From positions 1 through 64,000 of the forward strand of contig NZ_QOWJ01000010.1 of NCBI RefSeq assembly GCF_003332885.2: a stretch of 64,000 bases of DNA, in the 5' to 3' direction. A program made the translations under genes and the position numbers. Shown here one piece after another: positions 18,824-28,129 of the stretch. Positions within the stretch are counted from its first letter, which is position 1; each line of letters opens with the position of its first letter. The notes beneath the pieces are model-generated. The model was not told the DNA's origin. It saw nothing but the letters and a program-made list of their open reading frames with translations, and ran no database searches. Source of the DNA: Paracnuella aquatica. Its GTDB lineage: Bacteria > Bacteroidota > Bacteroidia > Chitinophagales > Chitinophagaceae.

Positions 18824-19324
18824 TTACTGTTTTGATAATGTTGCCAACAACTGGTCGAGGTAATCCAAGGTCATGGTAAATCCGCCCTGGAAGCCCATTT
18901 GGAGCATCTGCTCAAATCGTTCCGCAGATTCGTTGTGGATCACAATCCTCACTGTTGTTGTGCCGTTTTGCTCGCTAAAAGTCAGGTCCCAATTGGAGCC
19001 GGGTAGTTGTGGATTTTCATCCTTATCGGCAAAAGCATTGAGCATGCTAAAACCGGTTTTGGGTGTGATGGATGTATACTTTTGAACCGACCAATGCTCA
19101 TCGCCTTCGGGGCTTACCATGGCATAAAACCGACGGCCGCCAACCGTAAAGTCCATCACTTTTGTTTTGGATACCCAAGGTTTGGGCGCCCACCACTGGT
19201 CCAGTATTTCCTGTTTGGTAAATGCATCCCAAACCAACGACTGGCTGGCTGCAAATTCCCTGTTGACGTACACCGTGCTGGTTGCTTTGTCAACTACAAA
19301 ATCGAATAGCAAATTGGTTGTCAT
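18824..19324 (-). CDS. SRPBCC (AHSA1-type) domain protein
   Basis: A 166-residue START/Bet v1-like fold of the AHSA1 group. The landmarks are [18 protein letters not shown] at the start, [21 protein letters not shown] and the C-terminal helix [15 protein letters not shown]. Such proteins bind small hydrophobic ligands; those paired with ArsR regulators are common and mostly uncharacterised. Its ATG overlaps the stop of the upstream ArsR gene (ATGA), so the two are one operon. The ligand is unknown. Confidence 0.9.
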   Translation of the reverse strand: MTTNLLFDFVVDKATSTVYVNREFAASQSLVWDAFTKQEILDQWWAPKPWVSKTKVMDFTVGGRRFYAMVSPEGDEHWSVQKYTSITPKTGFSMLNAFADKDENPQLPGSNWDLTFSEQNGTTTVRIVIHNESAERFEQMLQMGFQGGFTMTLDYLDQLLATLSKQ

Positions 19325-19641
19325 TTTTTCTTTTTTTTAAGTGTAGATAATACGTTGTCCAGCTGATTGAACCTGGTTTCCCAAAGGGCTCTGAACTGAT
19401 CGAGCCACTTGTCGATCTCTTTCATTTTTTCAACCTGGAGTGAATAGTAGATTTCGCGGCCTTGTTGTTCCTGTTGCACCAGTTCGCATTCGGTAAGTAT
19501 GCGCAGGTGTTTGGAAACGGCCTGGCGGGTGGTATTAAAATTTTCGGCAATGGCGTTGGGTGTCATTGCCTGCAGGGCAATTAGTGTAATGATGGCCCGC
19601 CTTGTGGGATCGGCTATGGCCTGGAAAATATCTCTTCTCAT
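19321..19641 (-). CDS. ArsR-family winged-helix transcriptional regulator
   Basis: 106 residues: a small dimeric winged-helix repressor. [18 protein letters not shown] is the classic first helix, and [20 protein letters not shown] is the recognition helix and wing entry. The cysteine-containing metal site (ELCVCDL type) of metal sensors is absent, so it belongs to the non-metal group usually partnered with SRPBCC proteins. It overlaps that partner gene by 4 bp. A palindrome between its start codon and the -7 box suggests autoregulation. Confidence 0.92.
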   Translation of the reverse strand: MRRDIFQAIADPTRRAIITLIALQAMTPNAIAENFNTTRQAVSKHLRILTECELVQQEQQGREIYYSLQVEKMKEIDKWLDQFRALWETRFNQLDNVLSTLKKKKK

Positions 19642-19662
19642 AATGGTGCAAATCTTTTATGA

Positions 19663-19683
19663 AACCATATGGTTGCAAATTTA
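19663..19683 (-). promoter_or_regulatory. Promoter -7 box and palindromic operator candidate upstream of arsR
   Basis: On the minus strand TAAATTTG (19683-19676) matches the Bacteroidota -7 consensus TAnnTTTG, with a TTG 20 bp further upstream. Between it and the arsR start lies the perfect palindrome AACCATATGGTT (19663-19674), well placed for an autorepressor. The rest of 19642-19983, up to the metalloprotease gene on the other strand, shows nothing distinct. Confidence 0.5.
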
Positions 19684-19983
19684 TGTGCAACTATTCGGTT
19701 TCGCAAGTTTTCATGATGTTTTTTGTAAATACAATTGCGATGATGGGTTTGAAGAGGTTTTATAGTAATGTGGTCAAACGCGCAACAATGTAAGCCTGCG
19801 TCTTTTCAAATGATCATAATCCATATCTGTATCATTCAATGCAGTTGCTGTAAGCAATGTGATATTGCGAATCAACCAAAACCCAACGCCTTCCATAATA
19901 TGATGGGCAAAAACTCCATTCTATCTTAAATTGCAACAACGATTTCGCCTCGAATATTCCACACAAAAAACACATGAGAAAAA

Positions 19984-22458
19984 ATGAAGCTTTTCCTGAA
20001 AGCAATGGTAGCTGGCGTACTGCTTACAACCGGGTACAGCGCCGTTGCACAAGATGCAGCCCGCTCGGCAGATACGGCCCGGCGCACCGCCCCTCGGAGC
20101 AGCATGCGGGCCTACAACGATGTTATAACTAAAGATGCCATCAGCGACAAGGGCCTGTTTGCAGTGCACAAAGTGGCCGATAAGCATTACTTCGAAATTC
20201 CCGATAGCCTGCTGCGCCGCGAGTTTCTGTGGATCACCCGCTTTGCCGCCATTCCGTCCGGTTTAGGTGGTGGCTTTATCAATGCCGGTTCTTCCGTAAA
20301 CGAGCAGTTGGTGGTTTGGGAGCGGCTCGATAACCGCATTTTACTAAAAAGCAAAAGCACTTCCAGCTTTGCAGCCGATTCGTTACCGATCAATACCTCT
20401 GTTGTGGCCAACAACCACATGCCAGTGATCTTTGCATTTGACATTGCTGCATACAACAAGGAAACGGCATCCAGCGTGGTAGATGTAACGCGTTTTTTTC
20501 TGACCGATGTAAAAGCCATCAGCGGCATGACTACTGCTATTCGGCGCGATTATAAAGTGGCCCGGCTCGACGAAACCCGCAGTTTTATCAACAGCATGAA
20601 AAGCTTCCCGATGAATGTGGAAGTGCGGCAGGATCTAACTTATGATGCGGCCGAACCGCCTGCCAATGCATCGAGCGGCACCATTAGTGTATTGATGAAC
20701 CAGTCGCTGGTGCTGCTGCCGAAAGTGCCGATGCAACCACGCCTGAACGATTACCGCGTAGGGTATTTCAACCTGCGGCGCATCAACTACGGCAGCGAGG
20801 CATACAAGGCCGATGTGGTGTCTTATATCCGCCGCTGGCGGCTGGAGCCCAAAGATGTAGCAGCCTATAAACGCGGCGAACTGGTAGAGCCGGTCAAGCC
20901 CATTGTTTACTACCTCGATCCTGCCACACCGGCCAAATTGCGGCCTTATATCAAAGCCGGTGTAGAAGCATGGCAGCCGGTTTTTGAATCGGCCGGTTTT
21001 AAAAATGCAATTTTGGCAAAAGACCCGCCAACCGCTGCTGAAGATCCGGACTTTAACCCCGAAGATGTGCGCTACTCGGTGATCCGTTATGTGGCCAGTA
21101 CCACACGCAACGCAGTTGGCCCAAGCGTTTCCGATCCACGCAGCGGCGAGATCATTGAAAGCGATATTATTTGGTACCACAATCACCTGCGTTCATACCG
21201 CAACCGCTATATGCTGGAAACCGGTGCGGCTAACCCCAAGGCACGTACGCTGAATACGGACCTGGAGGACCTGGGTGAAATGATGAAATACGTAATCACA
21301 CATGAAGTGGGCCATGCACTTGGCCTGCCGCATAATATGAAAGCCAGTGCAGCGTATCCAACCGATTCGTTGCGCAGTGCCAGCTTTACCAACAAAAACG
21401 GTATTGCCGCTACCATCATGGATTATGCCCGCTACAACTATGTGGCACAACCGGGTGATAAAGGCCTGCGTTTTGTGCGCCAGCTTGGGCCATACGATCA
21501 TTATGTGATCAACTGGGGCTATCGCTATTTACCCGATGCCCGCTCTGCCGAAGATGAAGTGCCGACACTATCGAAGTGGATCGATGAAAAGTCCGGTGAT
21601 CCTATTTATCGCTTTGGTGCGGGTGATTCGTTTGACCCCGAAAGCCAGACCGAAAACATTGGCGACGACCCGGTAAAAGCCAGCAATTATGGCGTGCAAA
21701 ACCTGAAGGTGGTTGCACCAAAATTGTACGACTGGACCGCAGGCGCCACCAACGATTACGAAGATTTATCGGAATTATATGGTGAGCTCACTGGTACGCT
21801 GAGCCGGTACATCGGCCATGTGGTAACCAATATTGGCGGGGTAAAATATGAACGCTTAAAGCCCAATCAAAAAGGCGATATCTACACGCCGGTACCGGCA
21901 AAAGAGCAAGCCGCATCTTTGGACTGGTTGCTGAAAAACGCATTTGGTTCGATGGAATGGTTGAACCAGGCCAAGATCGTTCGCAACATCCATCATGCGG
22001 CTCATGTAGACAATATTCGTACGCTGCAAGTGCGGCATCTCAATGCACTGTTGTCGCCCGACCGCTTGACACGCCTGATGGAAAATGAAGTGAAGGGTGT
22101 GCCGTTTACTGCGGTTGATCTGGTGAGCGGATTGCAACGCGGCATTTGGAGTGAATTAGCAAGCGGCAGCAAGATCGACATCTATCGCCGCAACCTGCAA
22201 AAGGCTTATATCGACCGCATGGCGCAGTTGCTGAACCCGCCGGCCGCAACGCCAGCTGCAGCAAGCACTGCCAACCCTAATGCAACGCCGGTTAACCTGA
22301 GCCAGTCGGATATCCGTTCCATTGCAAGGGCCAACCTGGTAAAGCTACGGCAGCAGTTAACGGTTGCTGCAGCAAAGCATAGCAACGATCTTACCCGTTT
22401 CCACATTGATGATTCAATAGACCGCATCAACAAGATCCTGAAGCCACAGCAGGACTAA
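19984..22458 (+). CDS. Secreted zinc-dependent metalloprotease (DUF5117/DUF4953 family)
   Basis: 824 residues with a signal peptide (cleavage near TGYSAVAQ-D). The metzincin-like site HEVGHALGLPHN supplies zinc ligands His440, His444 and His450 and catalytic Glu441. The N-terminal half (SRREFLW-type region and long beta segments) matches the DUF5118/DUF5117 arrangement found in many large Bacteroidota exported proteases of 800-900 residues. A Pro/Ala-rich linker (about 750-775) precedes the C-terminal helical end. There is no T9SS sorting domain, so it is probably periplasmic or outer-membrane associated. It stands alone with its own terminator at 22481-22510. The protein substrate is unknown. 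Confidence 0.88.
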   Translation: MKLFLKAMVAGVLLTTGYSAVAQDAARSADTARRTAPRSSMRAYNDVITKDAISDKGLFAVHKVADKHYFEIPDSLLRREFLWITRFAAIPSGLGGGFINAGSSVNEQLVVWERLDNRILLKSKSTSSFAADSLPINTSVVANNHMPVIFAFDIAAYNKETASSVVDVTRFFLTDVKAISGMTTAIRRDYKVARLDETRSFINSMKSFPMNVEVRQDLTYDAAEPPANASSGTISVLMNQSLVLLPKVPMQPRLNDYRVGYFNLRRINYGSEAYKADVVSYIRRWRLEPKDVAAYKRGELVEPVKPIVYYLDPATPAKLRPYIKAGVEAWQPVFESAGFKNAILAKDPPTAAEDPDFNPEDVRYSVIRYVASTTRNAVGPSVSDPRSGEIIESDIIWYHNHLRSYRNRYMLETGAANPKARTLNTDLEDLGEMMKYVITHEVGHALGLPHNMKASAAYPTDSLRSASFTNKNGIAATIMDYARYNYVAQPGDKGLRFVRQLGPYDHYVINWGYRYLPDARSAEDEVPTLSKWIDEKSGDPIYRFGAGDSFDPESQTENIGDDPVKASNYGVQNLKVVAPKLYDWTAGATNDYEDLSELYGELTGTLSRYIGHVVTNIGGVKYERLKPNQKGDIYTPVPAKEQAASLDWLLKNAFGSMEWLNQAKIVRNIHHAAHVDNIRTLQVRHLNALLSPDRLTRLMENEVKGVPFTAVDLVSGLQRGIWSELASGSKIDIYRRNLQKAYIDRMAQLLNPPAATPAAASTANPNATPVNLSQSDIRSIARANLVKLRQQLTVAAAKHSNDLTRFHIDDSIDRINKILKPQQD

Positions 22459-22480
22459 GGAAACAGTATTAAATAGCAAA

Positions 22481-22510
22481 CGGGAGTAGTGCACGCTACT
22501 CCCGTTTTTT
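22481..22510 (+). terminator. Rho-independent terminator after the metalloprotease gene
   Basis: CGGGAGTAG and CTACTCCCG form a 9-bp stem around TGCACG, followed directly by TTTTTT. It begins 22 bp after the stop codon. Confidence 0.9.
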
Positions 22511-22562
22511 GTTTGATGACTTTAAATGAGCTTGGACAAAATGCACTTACGATTTCCAGTGT

Positions 22563-22764
22563 TGTCATGCCGAACTTGTTTCAACAGTTCCGAAGGGTAT
22601 TTGTTGCAATGCTATTCGTACTGGATTTTTAATGCTTTAAGTTTCTCAATTCAAATTGCTTTTCAGGAAAGGAGGGTTGTCATGCCGAACTTGTTTCGGC
22701 ATCTCCTTTTTCAATCAGCAACTCCGAAGATTGTAAGGGATGCCGAAACAAGTTCGGCATGACA
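22563..22764. repeat. REP-like family 1: one half-element and one paired element
   Basis: At 22678-22703 and 22739-22764 two perfect 26-bp inverted arms, starting TGTCATGCCGAACTTG, form a long hairpin with a 35-base loop. A single half copy lies at 22563-22584. Related copies are at 38471-38555, 51452-51480 and 53969-54055. The rest of the 413-bp gap (22459-22871) holds only the terminator. Confidence 0.85.
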
Positions 22765-22871
22765 GTTCACTAAACATTGCAAGTTCATTACGTATTGAAT
22801 CATTTACATGGTATTACATGCCCGATAAAGCCATTTGCTACAATAGTAAAACGCAGCGGATAAAGTGACGG

Positions 22872-23585
22872 TTAGCCTTTGCCATCATTTCCAACAATGC
22901 TTTGCCCGGTGGGGCAAATGTCCAGTAAAACGCAGTGATTGCAGTCGGGTTGAAAATGCGTGCACACACGTTGCCCGTGGCGCATCATCACCTGGTGGTT
23001 GTCGTACACTTCCTGCGCCGAAAATGTTGCGGGCAATAAATCTTCCAATATGCGGTGCGCTTTTGCTTCACCAATTTTTGCTTCAATAATACCCAGCCGC
23101 ACAGCCACGCGGAAATGGTGCGAATCGACCGGAAGTGCTTTTGCCCGCAGCGTACTGAACGACATGACGGCCGCACTTGTTTTGGGCCCCACGCCGGGCA
23201 GCGCTTCCAGCCAGCGCCTCGCTTCGGCCACTTCCATATCGGCCAAAAAATCAAGCGATAATTCGTTGCGTATTTCTGAAATAATGCGCAGCACCTGCTG
23301 TATGCGCGGTGCTTTTTGTTCGGGCCAGGTGCATGGGCTGATCGCTGCTTCCACCTCGTTGGTAGGCGCATCCCGCACGGCTTCCCATGAGCCAAATGTA
23401 ATTTTCAGGTTGCCAAAAGCTTTGCCCGAGTTGCTGTTTTTGGTGCGGTGTGATAGTAATGCAGAAACCAGTTCGCTCATCGGGTCGAGGTCGTGAAAAT
23501 ATTTGATGGCGGTGCCATACACCTCGCTGAGGCGGCGGTGTACTTCCAGCACAAAAGCTTCTTTATGTCCGTCCTGTTGCTGCAT
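22872..23585 (-). CDS. Endonuclease III-like HhH-GPD DNA glycosylase/AP lyase with 4Fe-4S cluster
   Basis: 237 residues. The helix-hairpin-helix LEALPGVGPKTSAAVM holds the lyase Lys135. The GPD-loop aspartate is Asp154 in PVDSHHFRVAVRLG, where classical Nth has VDTHVxR. Cysteines 208, 215, 218 and 224 give the Cx6-Cx2-Cx5-C iron-sulphur signature. The front helix reads ALLSHRTKN rather than LLSAQTTD, so it belongs to a divergent EndoIII branch and may prefer a different damaged base. It stands alone; I give no symbol because a canonical nth may exist elsewhere. Confidence 0.88.
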   Translation of the reverse strand: MQQQDGHKEAFVLEVHRRLSEVYGTAIKYFHDLDPMSELVSALLSHRTKNSNSGKAFGNLKITFGSWEAVRDAPTNEVEAAISPCTWPEQKAPRIQQVLRIISEIRNELSLDFLADMEVAEARRWLEALPGVGPKTSAAVMSFSTLRAKALPVDSHHFRVAVRLGIIEAKIGEAKAHRILEDLLPATFSAQEVYDNHQVMMRHGQRVCTHFQPDCNHCVLLDICPTGQSIVGNDGKG

Positions 23586-23599
23586 GCATTTTTATAATG

Positions 23600-23628
23600 A
23601 TAAAATCCCTGCCAAATGGGGCAGGGAT
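23600..23628 (-). terminator. Rho-independent terminator after the Gfo/Idh/MocA gene
   Basis: ATCCCTGCC (23605-23613) pairs with GGCAGGGAT (23620-23628). On the minus strand the hairpin is followed by TTTTATC. It sits about 60 bp beyond the oxidoreductase stop. Confidence 0.75.
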
Positions 23629-23691
23629 CTTATGCAACAGTTGTTAGTGCATCTCATTTTTATAAAATAAGCCGCAACAAGCCTTGGTTTT

Positions 23692-24963
23692 TTACAACAG
23701 GTCCCAGCCCTTGCGGTATTCGCGATGCAGCAATGTGTTGGCTTCATCGTCGTTGATGAATCGTTCTTTTTTGCTGTTCCAGGCAAGCGGACGGCCCAGC
23801 CGGTACGAGATCAGACCCAGGTGCATGGGCAGCGTCATTTGCCGTGCATACTCCAGGTTCGATTCGGGTTGGGTTCTGCTTTTTACCGCGTCTATAAAAT
23901 TTTGCTGGTGGCCCGGCGACCGCTGCAGCGTGATGGGCACATTGGGCAGGTCCTGCACCGTTTCGCCATTGATGGTAATCAGCCGCGAATTATAGTCGCA
24001 CAGCAGCGTGCCCTTATCGCCTTCGAAATAGGCACCAATGCCTCGACCCGCAGCGCCGGGCACATCGGGCACTTCGTGGGTCCAGTAAAGTTTCAGGTCG
24101 TCAAACTCGTAGTCTACATCCAGCCACTGCGGCGCATCGTTGATGCCTTTTGGCGCTTCGCCTTTTGCACTGATCTTTTTCAGTCCCTTGGGGTTGAGCG
24201 ACCAATACACCACATCGGCAATATGGCACCAGAAATCGGCAAACACGCCGCCGGAATAATCGAGAAAATACCGGTATGTAAAATGACAGCGCTGCGGTGT
24301 GTACTCGGCATATGGCGCCGGTCCCAGCCACATGTCCCAATTGAGCGATGGCGGCGGTGTCCCAATCTGTGCCGGACCCAAATCGGGTGGCGCACCGGTT
24401 TTCCAAAGCCGCACGGTATGCACTTTCCCCAAAGCACCGGAGCGAATGATTTCCACCACGCGGTGGTAATTATCACCGGCATGTATTTGCGTACCCATCT
24501 GAAAAACCAGCTTGTGCCGGTTCAGTGCTTTCAGCATTTGCTGTCCTTCCCAAACATCGTAGGAGAGGGGCTTTTCGCCATATACATCTTTGCCGGCTTT
24601 GAACGCCAGTGTTGCAATTGGTGCATGCCAGTGATCTGGCGTGGCGCAGGAAATAGCATCAATATCGTTGCGGTCCAGCACCTTTCTAAAATCGCTGTAG
24701 CCCTGCGCCCTGTGTTGCGGCTGCAGGCCGGAGAGGGTTTTCAAACCTTGGGCTAAATGATCTGCATCCACATCGCATAGCGCCACAATTTCTACATCGG
24801 GCAAACCTGCAAACCATTTCAGGTGGTTGTTGCCCATTTGGCCAACGCCAACAATGGCCATTCGGACCCGGTCGCTGGCGGCGGCTTTGCGTGCAAATGC
24901 GGGTAAAAACGCAAGGCCCAGGGCTGCGGTTCCGCCCTGTTGTAAAAACTGTCTTCTATGCAT
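23692..24963 (-). CDS. Exported Gfo/Idh/MocA family oxidoreductase
   Basis: 423 residues. The N-terminus MHRRQFLQQGGTAALGLAFL is a Tat-like signal (a basic pair, then a hydrophobic stretch), followed by the Rossmann nucleotide-binding segment AIVGVGQMGNNHLKW and the family landmark GKDVYGEKPLSYDVWEG, whose EKP lysine is catalytic. The C-terminal half is the substrate-binding fold. Family members oxidise sugars and cyclitols with NAD(P) or run cofactor-recycling redox reactions. The DUF1080 gene lies just upstream on the same strand (68-bp gap). An oxidoreductase making or consuming 3-keto sugars next to a putative 3-ketoglycoside hydrolase makes a sensible pair. Confidence 0.9.
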   Translation of the reverse strand: MHRRQFLQQGGTAALGLAFLPAFARKAAASDRVRMAIVGVGQMGNNHLKWFAGLPDVEIVALCDVDADHLAQGLKTLSGLQPQHRAQGYSDFRKVLDRNDIDAISCATPDHWHAPIATLAFKAGKDVYGEKPLSYDVWEGQQMLKALNRHKLVFQMGTQIHAGDNYHRVVEIIRSGALGKVHTVRLWKTGAPPDLGPAQIGTPPPSLNWDMWLGPAPYAEYTPQRCHFTYRYFLDYSGGVFADFWCHIADVVYWSLNPKGLKKISAKGEAPKGINDAPQWLDVDYEFDDLKLYWTHEVPDVPGAAGRGIGAYFEGDKGTLLCDYNSRLITINGETVQDLPNVPITLQRSPGHQQNFIDAVKSRTQPESNLEYARQMTLPMHLGLISYRLGRPLAWNSKKERFINDDEANTLLHREYRKGWDLL

Positions 24964-25030
24964 GGAAGAAAGGGTTGGTAAAGCGGTGAAAGAAAATGCA
25001 ACGAACGTTTGTTGCGGCTGATAAAGCGCT

Positions 25031-25627
25031 TTAGAGTTCTTTTATCTGGATATCTTTCCAACGCACTTTAATGCCGCCACCATCATGTATTTGCAGGGCA
25101 ACAAAGCCGTTGCCTGCACCAATCTTTTCGTCTTTCAACTGCACCATCTGGTGGCCGTTGAGCCAGGTGGTAACCTTGTCGCCAATCACTTCAATTTTCA
25201 GGTCGTTCCAGTCGGCTACTTTCAGGTGTTGTTCGTCTTCAGGTTTTGGTTGTATCAGCCAGCCGCGGCCATACGATTCGTAAATGCCGCCGGTATGATT
25301 GTTCAGCGGCGCCACCTCTACCTGCCAGCCACTGATTTTGGTGCCTTCAATGCCCGAGCGGATAAACACGCCGCTGTTGCCGTTGGCTTCCTGTTTGAAC
25401 TTTAGCGTAAGGATAAAATTTTTATACTGCTTGTTGGTGGATAGGTATCCATAGCCTTTATCGGGCCCGCTTTCGCAAATCAGCTGGCCGCCGGCCACAT
25501 ACCATTTTTCGGTGCCGTGCACGGTCCATCCGTTGAGGTTTTTACCGTTAAAAATGGGTTTGGCAGATTGCGCAGTGGCAGTGCCAGCCATGGCGCAGCA
25601 CAGCAGCAAAAAGAGTATTGTTTTCAT
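25031..25627 (-). CDS. DUF1080 (3-keto-disaccharide hydrolase-like) secreted protein
   Basis: 198 residues from ATG 25627 (MKTILFLLLCCAMAGTATAQ signal peptide); an upstream in-frame start would add 37 residues without a sensible signal. The concanavalin-like DUF1080 fold begins at IFNGKNLNGWTVHG and includes NSGVFIRS, GIYESYGRGW and the closing VALQIHDGGGIKVRWKDIQI. Some members cleave 3-keto-glycosides made by sugar 3-oxidases. It precedes a Gfo/Idh/MocA oxidoreductase and is divergent from the PSD1 operon. The substrate is not determined. Confidence 0.88.
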   Translation of the reverse strand: MKTILFLLLCCAMAGTATAQSAKPIFNGKNLNGWTVHGTEKWYVAGGQLICESGPDKGYGYLSTNKQYKNFILTLKFKQEANGNSGVFIRSGIEGTKISGWQVEVAPLNNHTGGIYESYGRGWLIQPKPEDEQHLKVADWNDLKIEVIGDKVTTWLNGHQMVQLKDEKIGAGNGFVALQIHDGGGIKVRWKDIQIKEL

Positions 25628-25811
25628 GATGGCAATGTTGTTCCTGAAGATAAGGTTTTCTGAAACGCATGTTTTGGTTGTTGTATAAACAATCCTGTTG
25701 CCGGAACCCTTAATGAACGTCGGTACGGAGTAAAACACCGTTCAACCCGCCGCCGGGTTTCATGTCGCGGGAATTTGCTACCTTCTCTATTCTAACGAAA
25801 ACAAACGCTGT

Positions 25812-28127
25812 ATGAACAGAAAGCAATTATCTGTAATTGCTTTGATGCTGGCCCTTTCCGCTACCTGGATCGCCTGTTTCCAGGAAGGAAACAATGTGCC
25901 GGATCTGCCCGAAAAAGTGAGCTATAATTTTCACATCCGGCCCATCCTATCTGATAAATGTTTTAAGTGTCATGGCCCCGATGGCAACACGCTGGAAGCC
26001 GGCCTGCGCCTCGATGCAGCGCAATTTGCCTATGCACCACTTACCGAAACAAAAGGTGCGTTTGCCATTGTGCCGGGCAAGCCCGAACAGTCCGAACTGT
26101 TCAAACGCATTTCTTCTACCGACTCCAGTTACATGATGCCGGTGCCGGAGTCGCATTTAGGTGCATTGACCGATTATGAAATAAAACTGTTCAAAAAATG
26201 GATTGAACAAGGCGCAACCTACGAGCCGCACTGGGCTTTTCAAAAGCCTCAAAAAGCAGCACTGCCCAAGATCAAAAACGGGGAGTGGGCAAAAAACGAG
26301 ATCGACTTTTTTATTGCAGAAAAGCTACAGCAGGCCGGGCTTACACCCAATGAACCTGCAACATCAGCGTATTTGCTGAAACGACTTTCGTTTGACATTA
26401 CCGGGCTGCCGCCAACAGAAGAATTGATGAATGATATGCAAAACGACAGCAGTGCTGCTGCATTTGAAAAGGCGGTGGATGTCCTGTTGCAATCGGCCCG
26501 GTTTGGTGAAAAGATGGCGGTGCACTGGCTGGATGTGGCGCGATACTCCGACAGCTATGGCTACCAGGATGATAATGTACGAACACAATGGGCATGGCGC
26601 GACTGGGTAATTCATGCGTTTAATAAAAACATGCCGTACGACCAGTTTATTACCTGGCAGATTGCCGGCGACATGTTGCCCAACGCTACTAAAGAACAGG
26701 TGCTGGCCACTGCATTTTTCCGCAACCACAAATACACCGAAGAAGGCGGTGTGGTGCCCGAAGAATACCGCATTGAATACATCATCGACAAAACAAAAAC
26801 CTACAGCAAAGGCATCCTTGGATTGACGGCCGAATGTGCCCAGTGCCACGATCATAAGTATGATCCTATTTCGCAGAAAGAATACTTCCAGTTGTTTGCA
26901 TTCTTCAACAACACCAAAGAAGTAGGTTATGAAGGGGATGTTACCCAATCGAAGCCAGCTAAAAATCCGGTTTTGAGTTTAAGTGATGCTGAAGTAAAGA
27001 GTATATACACATTCATCAATAAAAAGGATACAGGAGCAATTAGCGTTTCTGTAATGGGGGAAAATGATACCCTGCGTAAAACTTATATCCTGGACCGCGG
27101 TGTGTACGACCGGCCAACGGTTGAAGTGCAACCCGTGCCGCTGCAGGCCGTGTTGAAAACTGATACCGCGGTGAAGCGTAACCGATTAGACCTGGCGCGG
27201 TGGACAGTTGATAAAGAAAACCCGTTAACCGCCCGTGTGTTTGTAAACCAGGTGTGGCAGGAAATATTCGGCCGCGGGCTGGTGAAAACATCCGGCGATT
27301 TTGGCATGCAGGGCGAGTTGCCCACCCACCCCGAACTGCTCGATTGGCTGGCTGTTGATTTTATGGAACATGGCTGGAATATCAAACGGCTGGTGAAGCA
27401 AATTGTTACTTCCGCTACCTACCGGCAATCGGCAAAGGTGGGTGCGGAAAATTTTAAAAAAGATCCCGAAAATAAATACCTGTCCCGGGCACCGCGCTTG
27501 CGCCTGAAAGCTGAATTTGTTCGCGACCTGGTGCTGGCCAGCAGCGGGCTGTTGGTGCCCACCATTGGCGGGCCGAGTGTAAAACCCTACCAACCCAAAG
27601 GCATTTGGGAAGCGGCCACTTCGGGCCGCGGCGAACTGGCTACGTATAAACAAGATACCGGAGAAGCCCTGTACCGGCGCGGCATGTATACATTTATCAA
27701 ACTCACTGCGCCGCCACCGGGCATGATGATGTTTGATGCCAGCAACCGCGACCAGTGTGAAGTAAAAAGATTGCAAACTAACACGCCATTGCAGGCACTG
27801 GTGATGATGAACGATCCGACGGTATTGGAAGCATCACGTGTGTTGGCACAACGCCTTTTGGTGGAAAAAGCATCAACCGATGAACGCCTGCGCACAGCGT
27901 TCCGCCGCATTATTTGCCGCAATGCCAACGAAAAAGAATTCAACATCTTAAAGAGCTATCACGATGCGCAATTGGCGCAGTTCCGGCAGGGAAAATTGGA
28001 TGCTGTCAAAACGCTAAATGTGGGTGAATATCCGCTCAATGAACAATTGGATAAAGCGGCAGCTGCAGCGCTGATGAAAGTGGTGAATATGATCTATAAC
28101 ATGGAAGAAGCCATTATAAAAACATAG
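25812..28127 (+). CDS. PSD1-type cytochrome c domain protein (DUF1549/DUF1553), lipoprotein
   Basis: 771 residues. A lipobox-like site (WIAC, Cys22) suggests an anchored periplasmic protein. A single haem c motif CFKCH (Cys50, Cys53, His54) sits in a planctomycete-type cytochrome domain. DUF1549 follows from about 150 (NEIDFFIAEKL; HWLDVARYSDS; WAWRDWVIHAFN; LTAECAQCHDHKYDPISQ) and DUF1553 from about 470 (NPLTARVFVNQVWQEIFGRG). Its stop is 2 bp before the DUF1501 gene, the usual partner. These pairs are abundant in Planctomycetes and present in some Bacteroidota; their reaction is unproven, but a periplasmic redox role in polysaccharide or sugar use is generally supposed. Confidence 0.9.
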   Translation: MNRKQLSVIALMLALSATWIACFQEGNNVPDLPEKVSYNFHIRPILSDKCFKCHGPDGNTLEAGLRLDAAQFAYAPLTETKGAFAIVPGKPEQSELFKRISSTDSSYMMPVPESHLGALTDYEIKLFKKWIEQGATYEPHWAFQKPQKAALPKIKNGEWAKNEIDFFIAEKLQQAGLTPNEPATSAYLLKRLSFDITGLPPTEELMNDMQNDSSAAAFEKAVDVLLQSARFGEKMAVHWLDVARYSDSYGYQDDNVRTQWAWRDWVIHAFNKNMPYDQFITWQIAGDMLPNATKEQVLATAFFRNHKYTEEGGVVPEEYRIEYIIDKTKTYSKGILGLTAECAQCHDHKYDPISQKEYFQLFAFFNNTKEVGYEGDVTQSKPAKNPVLSLSDAEVKSIYTFINKKDTGAISVSVMGENDTLRKTYILDRGVYDRPTVEVQPVPLQAVLKTDTAVKRNRLDLARWTVDKENPLTARVFVNQVWQEIFGRGLVKTSGDFGMQGELPTHPELLDWLAVDFMEHGWNIKRLVKQIVTSATYRQSAKVGAENFKKDPENKYLSRAPRLRLKAEFVRDLVLASSGLLVPTIGGPSVKPYQPKGIWEAATSGRGELATYKQDTGEALYRRGMYTFIKLTAPPPGMMMFDASNRDQCEVKRLQTNTPLQALVMMNDPTVLEASRVLAQRLLVEKASTDERLRTAFRRIICRNANEKEFNILKSYHDAQLAQFRQGKLDAVKTLNVGEYPLNEQLDKAAAAALMKVVNMIYNMEEAIIKT

Positions 28128-28129
28128 TC

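Noticed and set aside
23725-24756. A 343-codon plus-strand frame opposite the Gfo/Idh/MocA gene
   Set aside because: The minus-strand gene has clear family motifs throughout; the antisense frame has none.
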